Positions 9,506-19,652 of a DNA stretch of 64,000 bases are shown one piece after another. Made by a program: the position numbers and the translations under genes. Numbering within the stretch: the first letter of the stretch is position 1; every line of letters begins with the position of its first letter. Under the pieces are notes generated by a model that was not told the DNA's origin, made no database searches, and saw only the letters and a program-made list of their open reading frames with translations. The DNA comes from an uncultured Paracoccaceae bacterium (GTDB lineage: Bacteria > Pseudomonadota > Alphaproteobacteria > Rhodobacterales > Rhodobacteraceae): NCBI GenBank assembly GCA_947489325.1, contig CANLDA010000010.1, positions 62,001 to 126,000 on the forward strand, given 5' to 3'.

Positions 9506-11220
9506 GTGATCGTCGCGAATGGACCCATGTTCGCTGTACCTATCGCAGCGAAGATATCCGCAAAGGACTCGAGGCGCGCATCGCTGATCCGTTGTGGATG
9601 TTGGCACGGCAATGGCAGTTTGGTGAATTTGAAGGTGATGACGCCGCATCTCTTGCCCACATACAGGTGGAACACACCACGCTGGATGTGACCACATTGC
9701 AAGGCGCGGGTGGCCAGCGCAACATGGGACCAACTGATCTGATCGAACCACTGGTCGAAGCTGAATCTATGGTGTCCAGCCCTTCGGTTCTGCGCCAGTC
9801 AGGCGAAGCCGGGCTTCAATTTTTGCGCCGCTTGCCCGCTAAATTTCAAAATGCAGCGCGCAAGGTATTACAAGACACATTTCCCTTGCCTGCAACCCCT
9901 GCTGAAACCACACGCGGCACACGGTTTTTGCGCGCCCTTTCATCTGGTAGCTTTGATGGCGCAGCCTTTGCACGTCAAAGCAAGGCAAAGGCCCTTGGTT
10001 TGGCCCGCACAGTTGAAATTGATGAAAATATCTGGGCCGAGGCTTGGACTGGTTGGAAAGCCTATGTCGCGGATCGTTTTGCCGCACAAACGGGAACGGG
10101 ATATTGGAATACCCAGTCCCTGCGCCACGCTGTGACGGTTAAGGCAGGCAGCCCAACCACAACACAGGCAACTTTGCGATCGGATGATCATGATGGACAA
10201 CATCTGGATTGGCACAGCTTCGACCTAGCCGAGGTTCAAGAAAAGAAAGCCCCACCGCGCAAGGGACGGGTCAAATTGCTGCCGACACCAGTGCGGTATT
10301 CCGGGATGCCCGCAGACAGGTTCTGGGATTTCGAACAGGGTGATGTTTATTTCGGCGGGCTTGGGTTGGAACGCACAGATCTTGCGCAGTTGGTGCTGAC
10401 AGAATTTGCAACGGTCTATAGCAATGATTGGTTCATGGCTCCGGTTCCTGTACGAACGGGCACTCTGTCGCGTGTCACACAGGTGCAGGCACGTGACATA
10501 TTCGGCAACACCCATATTCTTCGGCCCAGTGCCGCAAAGGACAAGGCCAAGCGTCCTTGGCGTTTCTTTGAGATGACTGGCGATCCGGCTGCCACGCAAA
10601 ACAAATCCCCATGGCTTTATATACCTCGCGCTGTGGTGGGTGGAGAAACAGGCCGCCCCGTTGAATCCGTAACATTAACACGCGACGAACAGGCCAACCT
10701 CGCTTGGGGTATTGAAACCCGGGTGGAAAGCCGCGCAGGGCTGCCTGTGGATCGCGCCCAAGAATGGCAACGCCTGCGCGATAGCGTTCCAGCATATCTA
10801 GGGGATGACACCCCCGCCGGAGAGGGCGAATGGGTCTATCGTCTGCTGAATTCCGCGCCGCCCCACTGGGTGCCTTTCGCGCCCGAAATCGCCAAAAACA
10901 GAGTTACGGGTCGATTGAGACGGTCTCGTATGGGCGAATGGGATTTGCTGGGAGAGTTGAAAGATCAACTTGCTGGACCAAAGGGGAAAATCATGGACCC
11001 CAACGCGCCAATGACGGTCAACGAGGAAACCTTGCTGCGTGGTGGCACAATCATTGAACGCCGATACCAAACAGCACGCGCACCGGATGGGCGGCTTTTG
11101 CTTTGGGCCAGTCGCACCGCGCGCCCTGCCAGCGGTGATCGCTCCAGTGGGCGCACAACAGATCAAATCGACATAGGTCCACCCCCACGTCCCAAGCCTG
11201 ACAAAGAGGGATCATCATGA
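9502..11220 (+). CDS. Uncharacterised protein with DPLWMLARQWQ motif
   Basis: A 572-residue protein starting in an ATGA overlap with the preceding gene. Residues 23-50 carry its hallmark (LEARIADPLWMLARQWQF, then GEFEGDDAAS). I have seen this signature in uncharacterised proteins that sit beside homologues of the neighbouring genes in other phyla, which suggests the group moves as a module. The rest contains WDFEQGDVYFGGLGLERTDLAQLVLTEFA-type segments, rich in aromatic residues and acidic turns, without catalytic motifs I know. There is no signal peptide or membrane segment. The C-terminal 30 residues are Pro/Arg-rich (DIGPPPRPKPDKEG) and probably disordered. It overlaps the next gene by ATGA as well. 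Function unknown. Confidence 0.85.
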   Translation: MSDRREWTHVRCTYRSEDIRKGLEARIADPLWMLARQWQFGEFEGDDAASLAHIQVEHTTLDVTTLQGAGGQRNMGPTDLIEPLVEAESMVSSPSVLRQSGEAGLQFLRRLPAKFQNAARKVLQDTFPLPATPAETTRGTRFLRALSSGSFDGAAFARQSKAKALGLARTVEIDENIWAEAWTGWKAYVADRFAAQTGTGYWNTQSLRHAVTVKAGSPTTTQATLRSDDHDGQHLDWHSFDLAEVQEKKAPPRKGRVKLLPTPVRYSGMPADRFWDFEQGDVYFGGLGLERTDLAQLVLTEFATVYSNDWFMAPVPVRTGTLSRVTQVQARDIFGNTHILRPSAAKDKAKRPWRFFEMTGDPAATQNKSPWLYIPRAVVGGETGRPVESVTLTRDEQANLAWGIETRVESRAGLPVDRAQEWQRLRDSVPAYLGDDTPAGEGEWVYRLLNSAPPHWVPFAPEIAKNRVTGRLRRSRMGEWDLLGELKDQLAGPKGKIMDPNAPMTVNEETLLRGGTIIERRYQTARAPDGRLLLWASRTARPASGDRSSGRTTDQIDIGPPPRPKPDKEGSS

Positions 11221-14200
11221 GCAACGCGATGTTCTGGTTGCCCTCTTTGTGGGAGGTTGATCAAGATTTACATGGACAGTTTGAATTCGACCCGTCCCTT
11301 GGTGCCGCGCCAGGGGCTGACAATCCAACCGTGTTGCCCTTCAAGCTGCGGCTCAGCGAAATTCAGCAGTTCCTTGATGCAGCCAACCCGATGCTGCACA
11401 CGCTGTTGTTGTCAGGTTACGCCGTGCCATGGATCGAAGTTGGATTTCAAACCATGGGTTTGGGCGACCCGGATCGCGATACCGCAACAAAATGGCTGCG
11501 GATTGATCTGCAAAATCGTCGGGTTGAGGTGAACAATCGCAGCCCTGACGAAGGGGGCGGCCTTACCAGCAATATGTTCCGTATGAAGGTGTTGCCGCTG
11601 CGCCATGGATCGGTTCAATACAATGTGATCATGCCAAGTGGTCGCGTCAACGCGCCAGACGGCCAGCTGATGTACGCAACAGCGCGCTGTGCACGAGAAT
11701 TCACCAAGCCCGTGCGCGATTGGGTGGGTGAGCGACTGAAAGATGATAGCGGCAGCAACCTGTTTGCAGCCACCGGCAGCGACGCTTCCAGTCAGACACT
11801 TTTGCAATATCGCAAAGCCCGTGCAGATGATCTCTTTGACAAGATCAAGGAGGAGGACACTTGCGAATTTGTACTCGACTTCAGGTATACAGGAATGTCT
11901 TACGCAGATCGGTTGTGTAATTCCGTACTGCGCCTGATCGAATACACGTTGTTTGACACGTTTTCCTGGGCAGTTGGGCATGAGTTGATTTCGGTGACAG
12001 AGCATCTGGTCTCTAACACACCTGAGGGCAATCCGATTTACCTGCCGGGTTTGATGTGGATTCTAGAACCCACTGTCTGGAACACCTTTCGGTCTGATCG
12101 ACCATTGACCACTTCTGGAACTCATGCCCTGAACCGCATTAAAAAGCTGGTCGAGGAAAACTGGTTCTGGGTTGAGCACCGACAGATGGGGTTTTTCTAT
12201 TCCGATTACTTGGAGGCAGATTTCACCACCTCCAACCCCGACGGCACCGTCAATGCACCACAGTCCACTGATCCTGTGACCCCGATAAAACGGATAGGAT
12301 TAATCGACGCGCTGGCCTGTGTGCGCCGTGACGAAATTGATTTGACCGAAGCACCAGACCTAGCCGTCGCTTATTGGCACGCCCATCCAGCAGGCCGGTT
12401 TATTGATTTGATGGTCGGCGGTGATCATTTTTTCTCATTTAGGCAAAAAAGATCTGCAAATCGCATGAGCTGGGCCGGTAAAAAGGCCCAGAACGATGGC
12501 CTCTTAAAGGTCAATCCCTCGCCCGAAGGACATTATTCGGATTTGTTTGTCGCGCTTGATTACAACGGTGCAGAAGACGAAGGCGCATTGAACCGCGATT
12601 TGGTAAACGCCAAGCTCAAGAATCTAGAAGGCGACTTGGCCCAGTTGATGACCGAGATGTTGGAACCGGGAATAAGAACCAATAAGGCGCGATCAAAAAT
12701 TGCAATGACGCGACCAATGTCAGAGTTCATTTTTTCGCTTTTCAACCTTGGGATATTTGCCATTGATGGTGTGATTGGCAACCCGGCTGACGATCTGCCC
12801 GAAGCGGATGCTGTTGCAATTCGGCATGAGGCAGACGCGCCATTGGCAGAGCGGATCAACCTCAGCCATCCCCATTACGATCTCAACGGTATTGATCTTG
12901 TTGCAGTCCCTGACAATCTCGGGGGGCGCACCTTGTCTGATTGTGTTGCATGGGAATATATCAAAGCCCCAAACTACCCTCCTGGGCTGAAGATCGAGGC
13001 ACTGCTGGGTCAGGTTCCGGGTCTTTCGACAACTCCGTCTGACAAGCTGATTATCGTGGCTGCACCCGGTGTCGAAATTCAGCACCTTAGTGCATGGCCC
13101 ACCGCGATTCCCGTCGAAATATTCCGTGTGCAAAGTCATGCGCAGGTGCCTGATCGGGATGAAAAAATCAATCTACAAGCCCTCGAAACACCGTTTCCAC
13201 TCTCTATTCTGGATGGAATGCGGCGCGTAGAAACACCCGGAGAAATCCTGAGTGCAGAGGACGCAACCGCACGCCTAAATCTGTGGAGTACAGATCTCGC
13301 ACAGCTTGAAGAGGCCCATGCTACCAATCGCGAACGTCTGCCAATCATCACCGTCAAGCCAGTACGCGAAGAGGGACTGTCAGGTCTGCGCCTGACCACC
13401 AGTTGCAAGCCATCGGTATATGCACAACATGTGCTTGGTACGTCATCAATTGAAATCATGGCCCCTGCAACGTCCGGCAATGATCGTTTTGCTTTCGAAA
13501 TCCAATATGACATTCATCATCTGCAACGTGCCATCAGCGAAACGGTGGTGGATGATCCTCCGGTATTGGCGCCTGAAAACACCCTAAGCGGCATATCGCA
13601 TGCATCTGGGCCGCGCACTGTTTATACGTATGACACAGTGCCTGTCGTGCAGTTTCAGATTGTGATCCATCGAACGGCCAATGTGTTGGTGCGCATCAAA
13701 GATGATTACTTGGGCGTTGGCCCAATTGATGGCACCAGAGCCTATCTCGAAGGGTGGGGTGCTGCAAATATCCCGGGATTTTCATACATGTTGGGTGAAA
13801 CCAACAATGTGTGTTTATATGATTTTTATACGGTGCCCTTTGAGGACATTCCGCCTCTTGGTGCGGTGCTCAACCGCTATGCCAGCGATGATCTGCCAAC
13901 CGGATGGTCCACCTATACCCACCCTATTGATACACAAATCTGGGACGCATGGGAGGAGCACTTTAAATTCATCGTCGATATCGGAGTTGGATTTATGCCC
14001 TATGGCATTGGTGACGCCGTCGATGTTATCGAATTCGGGCTGATGATGACGGCGGGTTGTGACAAATGGGGACGTCCTGTTTCCAATTTTGAAATCGCAC
14101 TCAGCTTTGGAGGTATGTGCCTGCCGTTTGTGTCCAACCGGGCCATGCGCATGATTGCCACGTCGGAAATTGCCGAAGAGGCGCTTGAAGAAACAGCTGA

Positions 14201-14234
14201 GCTTTTTGTGAAACTCGCACAGGAGCCGGGCTGA
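11217..14234 (+). CDS. Uncharacterised protein with pre-toxin-like C-terminal segment
   Basis: A 1005-residue protein coupled to its neighbours (ATGA at its start, TGATG at its end). The first 900 residues are not recognised; they start MSNAMFWLPSLWEVDQDLHG and contain no membrane span. The last 90 residues (about 915-1000) read VGFMPYGIGDAVDVIEFG, then GCDKWGRPVSNFEIALSFGG, then LPFVSNRA. This order of P-x-x-GD-x-x-D-x-x-E, a G-D/tG-x-P turn, an E-x-x-L-S helix and LPFVS is what pre-toxin linker domains of polymorphic toxins look like just before the toxin module. Here the protein ends instead, and the next gene starts in the same overlap. The pattern is seen; the pre-toxin reading is my inference and not certain. 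Confidence 0.85.
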   Translation: MSNAMFWLPSLWEVDQDLHGQFEFDPSLGAAPGADNPTVLPFKLRLSEIQQFLDAANPMLHTLLLSGYAVPWIEVGFQTMGLGDPDRDTATKWLRIDLQNRRVEVNNRSPDEGGGLTSNMFRMKVLPLRHGSVQYNVIMPSGRVNAPDGQLMYATARCAREFTKPVRDWVGERLKDDSGSNLFAATGSDASSQTLLQYRKARADDLFDKIKEEDTCEFVLDFRYTGMSYADRLCNSVLRLIEYTLFDTFSWAVGHELISVTEHLVSNTPEGNPIYLPGLMWILEPTVWNTFRSDRPLTTSGTHALNRIKKLVEENWFWVEHRQMGFFYSDYLEADFTTSNPDGTVNAPQSTDPVTPIKRIGLIDALACVRRDEIDLTEAPDLAVAYWHAHPAGRFIDLMVGGDHFFSFRQKRSANRMSWAGKKAQNDGLLKVNPSPEGHYSDLFVALDYNGAEDEGALNRDLVNAKLKNLEGDLAQLMTEMLEPGIRTNKARSKIAMTRPMSEFIFSLFNLGIFAIDGVIGNPADDLPEADAVAIRHEADAPLAERINLSHPHYDLNGIDLVAVPDNLGGRTLSDCVAWEYIKAPNYPPGLKIEALLGQVPGLSTTPSDKLIIVAAPGVEIQHLSAWPTAIPVEIFRVQSHAQVPDRDEKINLQALETPFPLSILDGMRRVETPGEILSAEDATARLNLWSTDLAQLEEAHATNRERLPIITVKPVREEGLSGLRLTTSCKPSVYAQHVLGTSSIEIMAPATSGNDRFAFEIQYDIHHLQRAISETVVDDPPVLAPENTLSGISHASGPRTVYTYDTVPVVQFQIVIHRTANVLVRIKDDYLGVGPIDGTRAYLEGWGAANIPGFSYMLGETNNVCLYDFYTVPFEDIPPLGAVLNRYASDDLPTGWSTYTHPIDTQIWDAWEEHFKFIVDIGVGFMPYGIGDAVDVIEFGLMMTAGCDKWGRPVSNFEIALSFGGMCLPFVSNRAMRMIATSEIAEEALEETAELFVKLAQEPG

Positions 14235-16366
14235 TGGGATCAAGAGCAGGGAGCCTTCCGTCAAATTTTGGAACCGGATCGCGCAACGCCATAGAAGCCG
14301 CGCGCCAACAGGCGATGAAACATTTCAGCGATGCATATGGTGGTGTCTTAGATCCTGATGAGGCGTCAGATTTGCTTGATCGCATTGTACGCGCGGCGGA
14401 TGACCCGGATGAAATTGCGCGGATATTACGTGAAGCTGGGGATGAGTTGGACAGCCCTCTGGCCTCACTCGTATCGCGGATGATCCGGCTGGGCGCAACC
14501 AAAGGGGATCTGGCGTTCCTACCCGTCCAATCCTTAGTCAAAACCGGACGCCACGGGATCGAAGGGTTCAAGGCACCGCCAGAACTGGACATGATGTATC
14601 AGCGCTGGGTCAGTACGCTGGATGATACCGCAGATACATCGGCAGAGGCGTTTATTCGTCAAACCCGTGCCGGGGTGATCGCCCAAGGCAGCCCCCCTGT
14701 TTTTGCCGATAATGTCCTGCAGAAACGATATGTGGAATATGTGAAACGTCGCGCTGGCAACAACAATCCATCCCCTGCGGACTTTGCCCAACACTCGCCT
14801 GACGCTTATCTTAAGGCCGTCAGCCCAAATGGCCGCCCACGCGCCATATTGGATGGATTGTTTGGCCCAGCGGTGCGTGACGTTATCGAAGCAACCCCAC
14901 GTAAGGTCAAACGCTGGAACAACTTTTTTCCGCGTGAAACACTTGCCGCGCCAAGTTCGTTTAAGGCGACGCTCCAGGGATATCTTGGGACAGATACAAC
15001 CGCTTTGTATGGCAAAATAGATGATCTTTATAAACTTCGATATCCCGGCACCAATCAGGCACCCGATGACGTCAAACAATGGATTTTCGACGCTTTGCAA
15101 CATCATCTGGACGAAGCCGCAGGTGATCCTGATGCCGCACTTGACCTGCTGTGTGGGCAGAAAACCATGCGCAAAGGAATTCATCCCGATGAATTCCTAC
15201 ACCGTTTGATGGATGCCGAAGATATCCTTGAAAACACAGTACGTAACGCTGGGTTCAATGTATCGCAAAACCGGATGGAAGACATTCGCCGCATCCCCGG
15301 TATGTTTGATCTGGTTCAAAAAGTGATGACGCGATCGGGTTACGAAAAGGGATATGTGTTCGAGCTGGAGCTGATCATCGAAACCCTTGAAGAAGGATTA
15401 GAAGAAGGTGATCGACTGGTGCTGCAATTGATACTGGATCACAAGGACGGCCCCGACATGATCATCCTGCGCGGTGGGCGCGCGATCATCAAACAAGCGA
15501 AATCATTCAATCGCCTGTCCAGTATCTCAGGTTTCTATGGCGGTGGCCTGAAACAAATGGGCAGTGATCTGCGCCGTATTATTGCCGACAGCGATGCGCG
15601 ACGCCTAGCAGAAGGGTTGGACCCGGACGCCACTGGAACATGGCCGCAGATCAAAGCACCGGGCATCGACGGAACATATACTGTGGACAATGTCTTTACC
15701 TTCATTCTTGATAAGTCGCGGATCAAATCCCCACACCCTCGCCCCTTGTCTGCGGCTGAATTTGCGGATGAATTCGGCCCATTGGACCGGGTGAGCGATT
15801 TTGGTGTGGTGCGCGGACAACACGCTGATCCTGATTTTTTGCAGCAGCTCGCCAATCTGCCACCAGATCAGGCTATGCAATACGGCACACGTCTTTATCG
15901 CGATGTGGACCTTGACCCAACCTGGTTACGCCAAGCCATTGCCGACGAAGCTGCCGAACGTGTGAAGATCAATCAAATGTTTGATAAAAAAACGGTATCC
16001 ATCGCAGATGATCCGGATGCCTTGGCCTCTATTTTGGCTGGGTCATCACGTCGTTTGAAAAACAGTGACGAAACTTTGGCAAGCAAGATAACCGACGCAA
16101 TTCGCCAAGCCGATCAGGCAGGCGAGCCTTTGAAGGTATCAGAGGTCATGGCACTGCGCATGTTGGTGGATGCTGAAAAAGGATTGATTGACAGCGACAT
16201 GATTGCGCTGGCGCGACGCATCGGCCAGTTGAGCCCCTCCCCACGATTGGATGTCGAACTTAAAGCGCCTGCCAGCACAATGGCCTTTGGCACGAATTGG
16301 GATCCGCGTCTGAAGGGCCTTCAGGGCATTCCAAACCCAGATGCCGACATTATTGTTGAGAATTGA
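14234..16366 (+). CDS. Uncharacterised protein with possible variant PD-(D/E)XK nuclease core
   Basis: A 710-residue protein whose ATG overlaps the previous stop (TGATG). It is mostly helical and charged. The stretch from about 369 to 425 has a helix with Glu (GYEKGYVFELELI), then beta-like LVLQLILDHKDGPDMIIL and AIIKQAKSFN. D408 followed by Q421-A-K423-S resembles the D...(E/D/Q)-x-K core of restriction-endonuclease-fold nucleases, with Gln in the second acidic position. This is suggestive only. The tail (about 560-710) has Asp/Pro-rich helices. If the fourth gene ends in a pre-toxin linker, this protein would be the natural effector carried with it. No immunity-like small gene follows. Alternative: a structural subunit with no enzyme activity. 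Confidence 0.8.
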   Translation: MGSRAGSLPSNFGTGSRNAIEAARQQAMKHFSDAYGGVLDPDEASDLLDRIVRAADDPDEIARILREAGDELDSPLASLVSRMIRLGATKGDLAFLPVQSLVKTGRHGIEGFKAPPELDMMYQRWVSTLDDTADTSAEAFIRQTRAGVIAQGSPPVFADNVLQKRYVEYVKRRAGNNNPSPADFAQHSPDAYLKAVSPNGRPRAILDGLFGPAVRDVIEATPRKVKRWNNFFPRETLAAPSSFKATLQGYLGTDTTALYGKIDDLYKLRYPGTNQAPDDVKQWIFDALQHHLDEAAGDPDAALDLLCGQKTMRKGIHPDEFLHRLMDAEDILENTVRNAGFNVSQNRMEDIRRIPGMFDLVQKVMTRSGYEKGYVFELELIIETLEEGLEEGDRLVLQLILDHKDGPDMIILRGGRAIIKQAKSFNRLSSISGFYGGGLKQMGSDLRRIIADSDARRLAEGLDPDATGTWPQIKAPGIDGTYTVDNVFTFILDKSRIKSPHPRPLSAAEFADEFGPLDRVSDFGVVRGQHADPDFLQQLANLPPDQAMQYGTRLYRDVDLDPTWLRQAIADEAAERVKINQMFDKKTVSIADDPDALASILAGSSRRLKNSDETLASKITDAIRQADQAGEPLKVSEVMALRMLVDAEKGLIDSDMIALARRIGQLSPSPRLDVELKAPASTMAFGTNWDPRLKGLQGIPNPDADIIVEN

Positions 16367-16372
16367 GGCACC

Positions 16373-19300
16373 ATGAACATTCTTCTTGATCTCTTTTCAC
16401 CTTTGCAACTTGCCCTGACGGACAAGGATGAACTGGCAGCTTTGGTTAAAAAACTTGGCTGGGAAGTGGAATTCAACGACACCCAAACGCAGGCGCTTCA
16501 GGCCATTTTGGATATCTCCGAACAGACCACGGCCATTGCAGGGGCCGTGCAATCCATCGCTCAGAACGGCATGAATGGCGAAGCCGTGGAATCCCTGATC
16601 CTCGCAGCCGAGGGAATTTTTGACAAAATCACGACGCTTAGCAGCTTGCCACAAAGCCAATTTGCGCAATTACCCGACCCGTTTAGAACCGGCCCTGACC
16701 GCGCGGAATTTGCCTTACGCTTGCCGGAATATTTGATTGTGCAATGGCTTGATACATTTCAAGAACCCGTGGCCGAGACTTTGCGTCTCATTGGGTTGAT
16801 TAGCGAAGATAAAACCCACACACCTCCTCTTGTGCAGATCAATTGGGAAGGATTTGGCACCCTTGTGACCGATCCGGTTTCCCTGATCCGCGAAACCTAT
16901 GATTGGGGCGGCGATTTCGCGCATCAGGACTTGATGGTTCGGCTCATCAATCTTGCCATTGCGTTTGGCATTCAGCCACGTTTCGGCCCTGTGCACCCCG
17001 ACCTTATCGACGGGTGGGGACCTGTATCAAATGGGGCGAACGCCTTGCAGATTGTCGCCCCAATCCTGCGCTGGTCAAGTCGCGACAACGCCTTTTCCTT
17101 TATGACTGATTTGGTGTTTGCCCCTGCCGCAGAAAACGGTGCGGTGGCCGGTTTACAACTGACCAACATTACCGAAGGTGCATTCAGTGATGGCATTGAT
17201 CTGGGAAATGGCTGGCGCTTTGAGACCGATGTTTCCGGTGATTTGAACGGCGCGCTTGCTCTCAAACTGTTGCCCTCAGGGATAAGGTTTGACACGAGCC
17301 TAACCGGCGCTGACGCCGCTGCGGAATTGCGTCTGATCGGCGCACCAGAGACACCTTATATCCTGATCGGCAAAGAGGATGGTCCACGGTTGGAACTGGC
17401 ACAGTTTTCAACCCATATAGCCACTGACATTTCTACTGCTGCACAAGAACTGCGGTTTGGCGCAACAACACGTGGGTCCGAACCCGGCGGGTTGCGATTG
17501 GTGATCGAACCGGGGGAGGGTGATGGGTTCATCGCAGATATTCTTGGCGACACCCCCCTGATCATCGAGGCCGACATTGGCGTTGCTTGGTCCAGCGAAA
17601 CCGGCTTTCAATTCGAAGGTGGCGTTGGATTTGATGTTGATCTTCTGCTGGACCTTGGCCTTGGCCCAATCCGTATAGATACGCTGCATCTATCGCTCTA
17701 CGGCGGCACCGAAGGGGCAACTTTTGAGGCAGCCGTCACTGGCGGGCTGAACATTGGCGTCGCCGCCTGTGCAATCGAAGAAATCGGCATCCGTGGCAAA
17801 CTGGAACCCACGCCAGAGGGTGAAAACAGTCCCCTTGGTCCCCTTAAGCCATCTATCGGGTTCAAGCCTCCAAAGGGCATTGGCCTTGTGATCAATGCCG
17901 CAGACGTAGTCACGGGCGGTGGGTATCTGTACCATGACGAAGCCTTGGCAGAATATGGCGGCGTGGCTGAACTGGGGTTTGTGTCGCTCAAGCTATCGGC
18001 GATCGGCATTTTGACAACAAGAATGCCGGATGGTTCGGATGGCTGGTCATTGTTCCTGTCGATCTTTGCCGAATTTCCACCACTCAATATTGGCTTTGGG
18101 TTCACCCTGAACGGAGTCGGAGGCCTTGTCGGTTTGCACCGCACTTTTGATGACGAAGCCCTGCGTGCACGTCTTTTGGATGGGGCGCTGGACAGCATCA
18201 TGTTCCCGGAAAACCCTGTGGCCAATGCCCCACGGATTCTCAACGATATTCGGGCAGTATTCCCGCCATGTCAGGGCCAGTTTGTTTTTGGCGCCATGAT
18301 GAAGCTTGGCTGGGGGACACCCACAGTGCTGACGCTTGATCTGGGTGTCATTGTCGAAGTACCCGACCCCATCAAGATCGCGCTTTTGGGGCAATTGAAT
18401 ATGTCCTTGCCCAAGCCAGAAAAAGTCATCATCGAACTGAACATGGATGTGTTCGGTGTGGTGAATATCACCGAGGGCACGTTCGCGATGGATGCAACCA
18501 TTCGCGACAGCCATATCCTGCAATTGCTGACCTTATCCGGTGATATGGCGTTCCGCGCCAGTTTCGGGGATCAGCCGCAAATGTTGATGTCTATTGGCGG
18601 ATTCCACCCCAAATTCACACCCCCCGACAACGTTCCGAGTTTGCGTCGAATGAAGGCCTCTCTGCCTTTGGGTCAATTTGCTTCGGTCGAATTGTCGGCC
18701 TATATCGCCATCACGTCGAACACGTTTCAGGTGGGGGGACGATTGGACATTTGGGTCCGTGTTGCCGGCTTTACCGCAGAAGGCTGGTTTGGGTTTGATG
18801 CGCTTATTCAGTTCTCTCCCTTTGGGTTTGATTTCCTTGTTACGTTTGGCGTCAGCGTCCGAGCCGGGCGTGTCACCCTGATGGGCGTGGATGTGGTCGC
18901 AACTATTGTCGGCCCCGGGCCGTGGGAAATTGACGGTGTTGCGACTTTTGAAATCTTGAAAATTAAGAAAAGCATCTCCATCGATCTAGAAGTTGGACAA
19001 GCCAAGCAAGTATCTGTCCCCAGCTATGATGTTGCGGCGTTGCTGCGTGATGCCTTGGAAGACCCAGGCGCATGGGGCACGTCCGAGGCAGCCGCAGGCA
19101 CGGGTGTTATCCTGAGTGAAACAGGCGAAGATCGGGTGCACCCCGGAGGGGTCGTAACCGTGTCCCAAAAACTTGTTCCCTTTGGGGAAAAACTGGACAA
19201 ATTCGGCAATGGTACAGTTGATGGAGCGAAAAAATTCACCCTCATCAGTGCGGCGTTTGACGGCAGCTCAAGCTCAGATACAGACATCCTGCAAGATTGG

Positions 19301-19609
19301 TTTGCATCAGCTGAATTCTTTAACATGAAAGACCTTGAAAAGATCAAGGCACCATCTTTTGAAGCTTATGATGCAGGTGTGGCCATTGGATCGGGCGCGT
19401 TTGAAATCGGTGGCGCAGCAGACCGCGAGGTCGCCTTTGAAGAAATCGAAATTGACCCGCAACGCAATTTACGCCGCAAGAAAGTGAAAAAATCCGAAAC
19501 TGCCAAGATTGATCTGATTGCCAAAGCCCCCAACCCCAAAGCGCAGGGTGCGGACAAGCCGCAATTCGCGCTTAAAACCCAACCTATTGCGCGTAAGTTG
19601 GTGGCATAG
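16373..19609 (+). CDS. Large beta-rich protein, DUF6603-like
   Basis: A 1078-residue protein 6 bases after the preceding stop, with GAGGCACC just before the ATG. Residues 1-110 are helical. From about 150 to 900 it is a long run of alternating hydrophobic beta strands and glycine turns, such as LDLGLGPIRIDTLHLSLYGG and IGFGFTLNGVGGLVGLHRTF (about 573-592). This style and these phrases match what I remember as DUF6603, a family of unknown function. The C terminus (about 1035-1078) is a basic Lys/Pro tail. No signal peptide is present, so despite its porin-like or lipid-groove-like strand pattern it would not be exported by Sec. It is the last gene of the operon; no clear T-run terminator follows before the convergent amidase gene. 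Confidence 0.85.
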   Translation: MNILLDLFSPLQLALTDKDELAALVKKLGWEVEFNDTQTQALQAILDISEQTTAIAGAVQSIAQNGMNGEAVESLILAAEGIFDKITTLSSLPQSQFAQLPDPFRTGPDRAEFALRLPEYLIVQWLDTFQEPVAETLRLIGLISEDKTHTPPLVQINWEGFGTLVTDPVSLIRETYDWGGDFAHQDLMVRLINLAIAFGIQPRFGPVHPDLIDGWGPVSNGANALQIVAPILRWSSRDNAFSFMTDLVFAPAAENGAVAGLQLTNITEGAFSDGIDLGNGWRFETDVSGDLNGALALKLLPSGIRFDTSLTGADAAAELRLIGAPETPYILIGKEDGPRLELAQFSTHIATDISTAAQELRFGATTRGSEPGGLRLVIEPGEGDGFIADILGDTPLIIEADIGVAWSSETGFQFEGGVGFDVDLLLDLGLGPIRIDTLHLSLYGGTEGATFEAAVTGGLNIGVAACAIEEIGIRGKLEPTPEGENSPLGPLKPSIGFKPPKGIGLVINAADVVTGGGYLYHDEALAEYGGVAELGFVSLKLSAIGILTTRMPDGSDGWSLFLSIFAEFPPLNIGFGFTLNGVGGLVGLHRTFDDEALRARLLDGALDSIMFPENPVANAPRILNDIRAVFPPCQGQFVFGAMMKLGWGTPTVLTLDLGVIVEVPDPIKIALLGQLNMSLPKPEKVIIELNMDVFGVVNITEGTFAMDATIRDSHILQLLTLSGDMAFRASFGDQPQMLMSIGGFHPKFTPPDNVPSLRRMKASLPLGQFASVELSAYIAITSNTFQVGGRLDIWVRVAGFTAEGWFGFDALIQFSPFGFDFLVTFGVSVRAGRVTLMGVDVVATIVGPGPWEIDGVATFEILKIKKSISIDLEVGQAKQVSVPSYDVAALLRDALEDPGAWGTSEAAAGTGVILSETGEDRVHPGGVVTVSQKLVPFGEKLDKFGNGTVDGAKKFTLISAAFDGSSSSDTDILQDWFASAEFFNMKDLEKIKAPSFEAYDAGVAIGSGAFEIGGAADREVAFEEIEIDPQRNLRRKKVKKSETAKIDLIAKAPNPKAQGADKPQFALKTQPIARKLVA

Positions 19610-19652
19610 GGTCGGGCCGGGTCAAAAGGCACGTGCATGGGTCATTGCGCTG

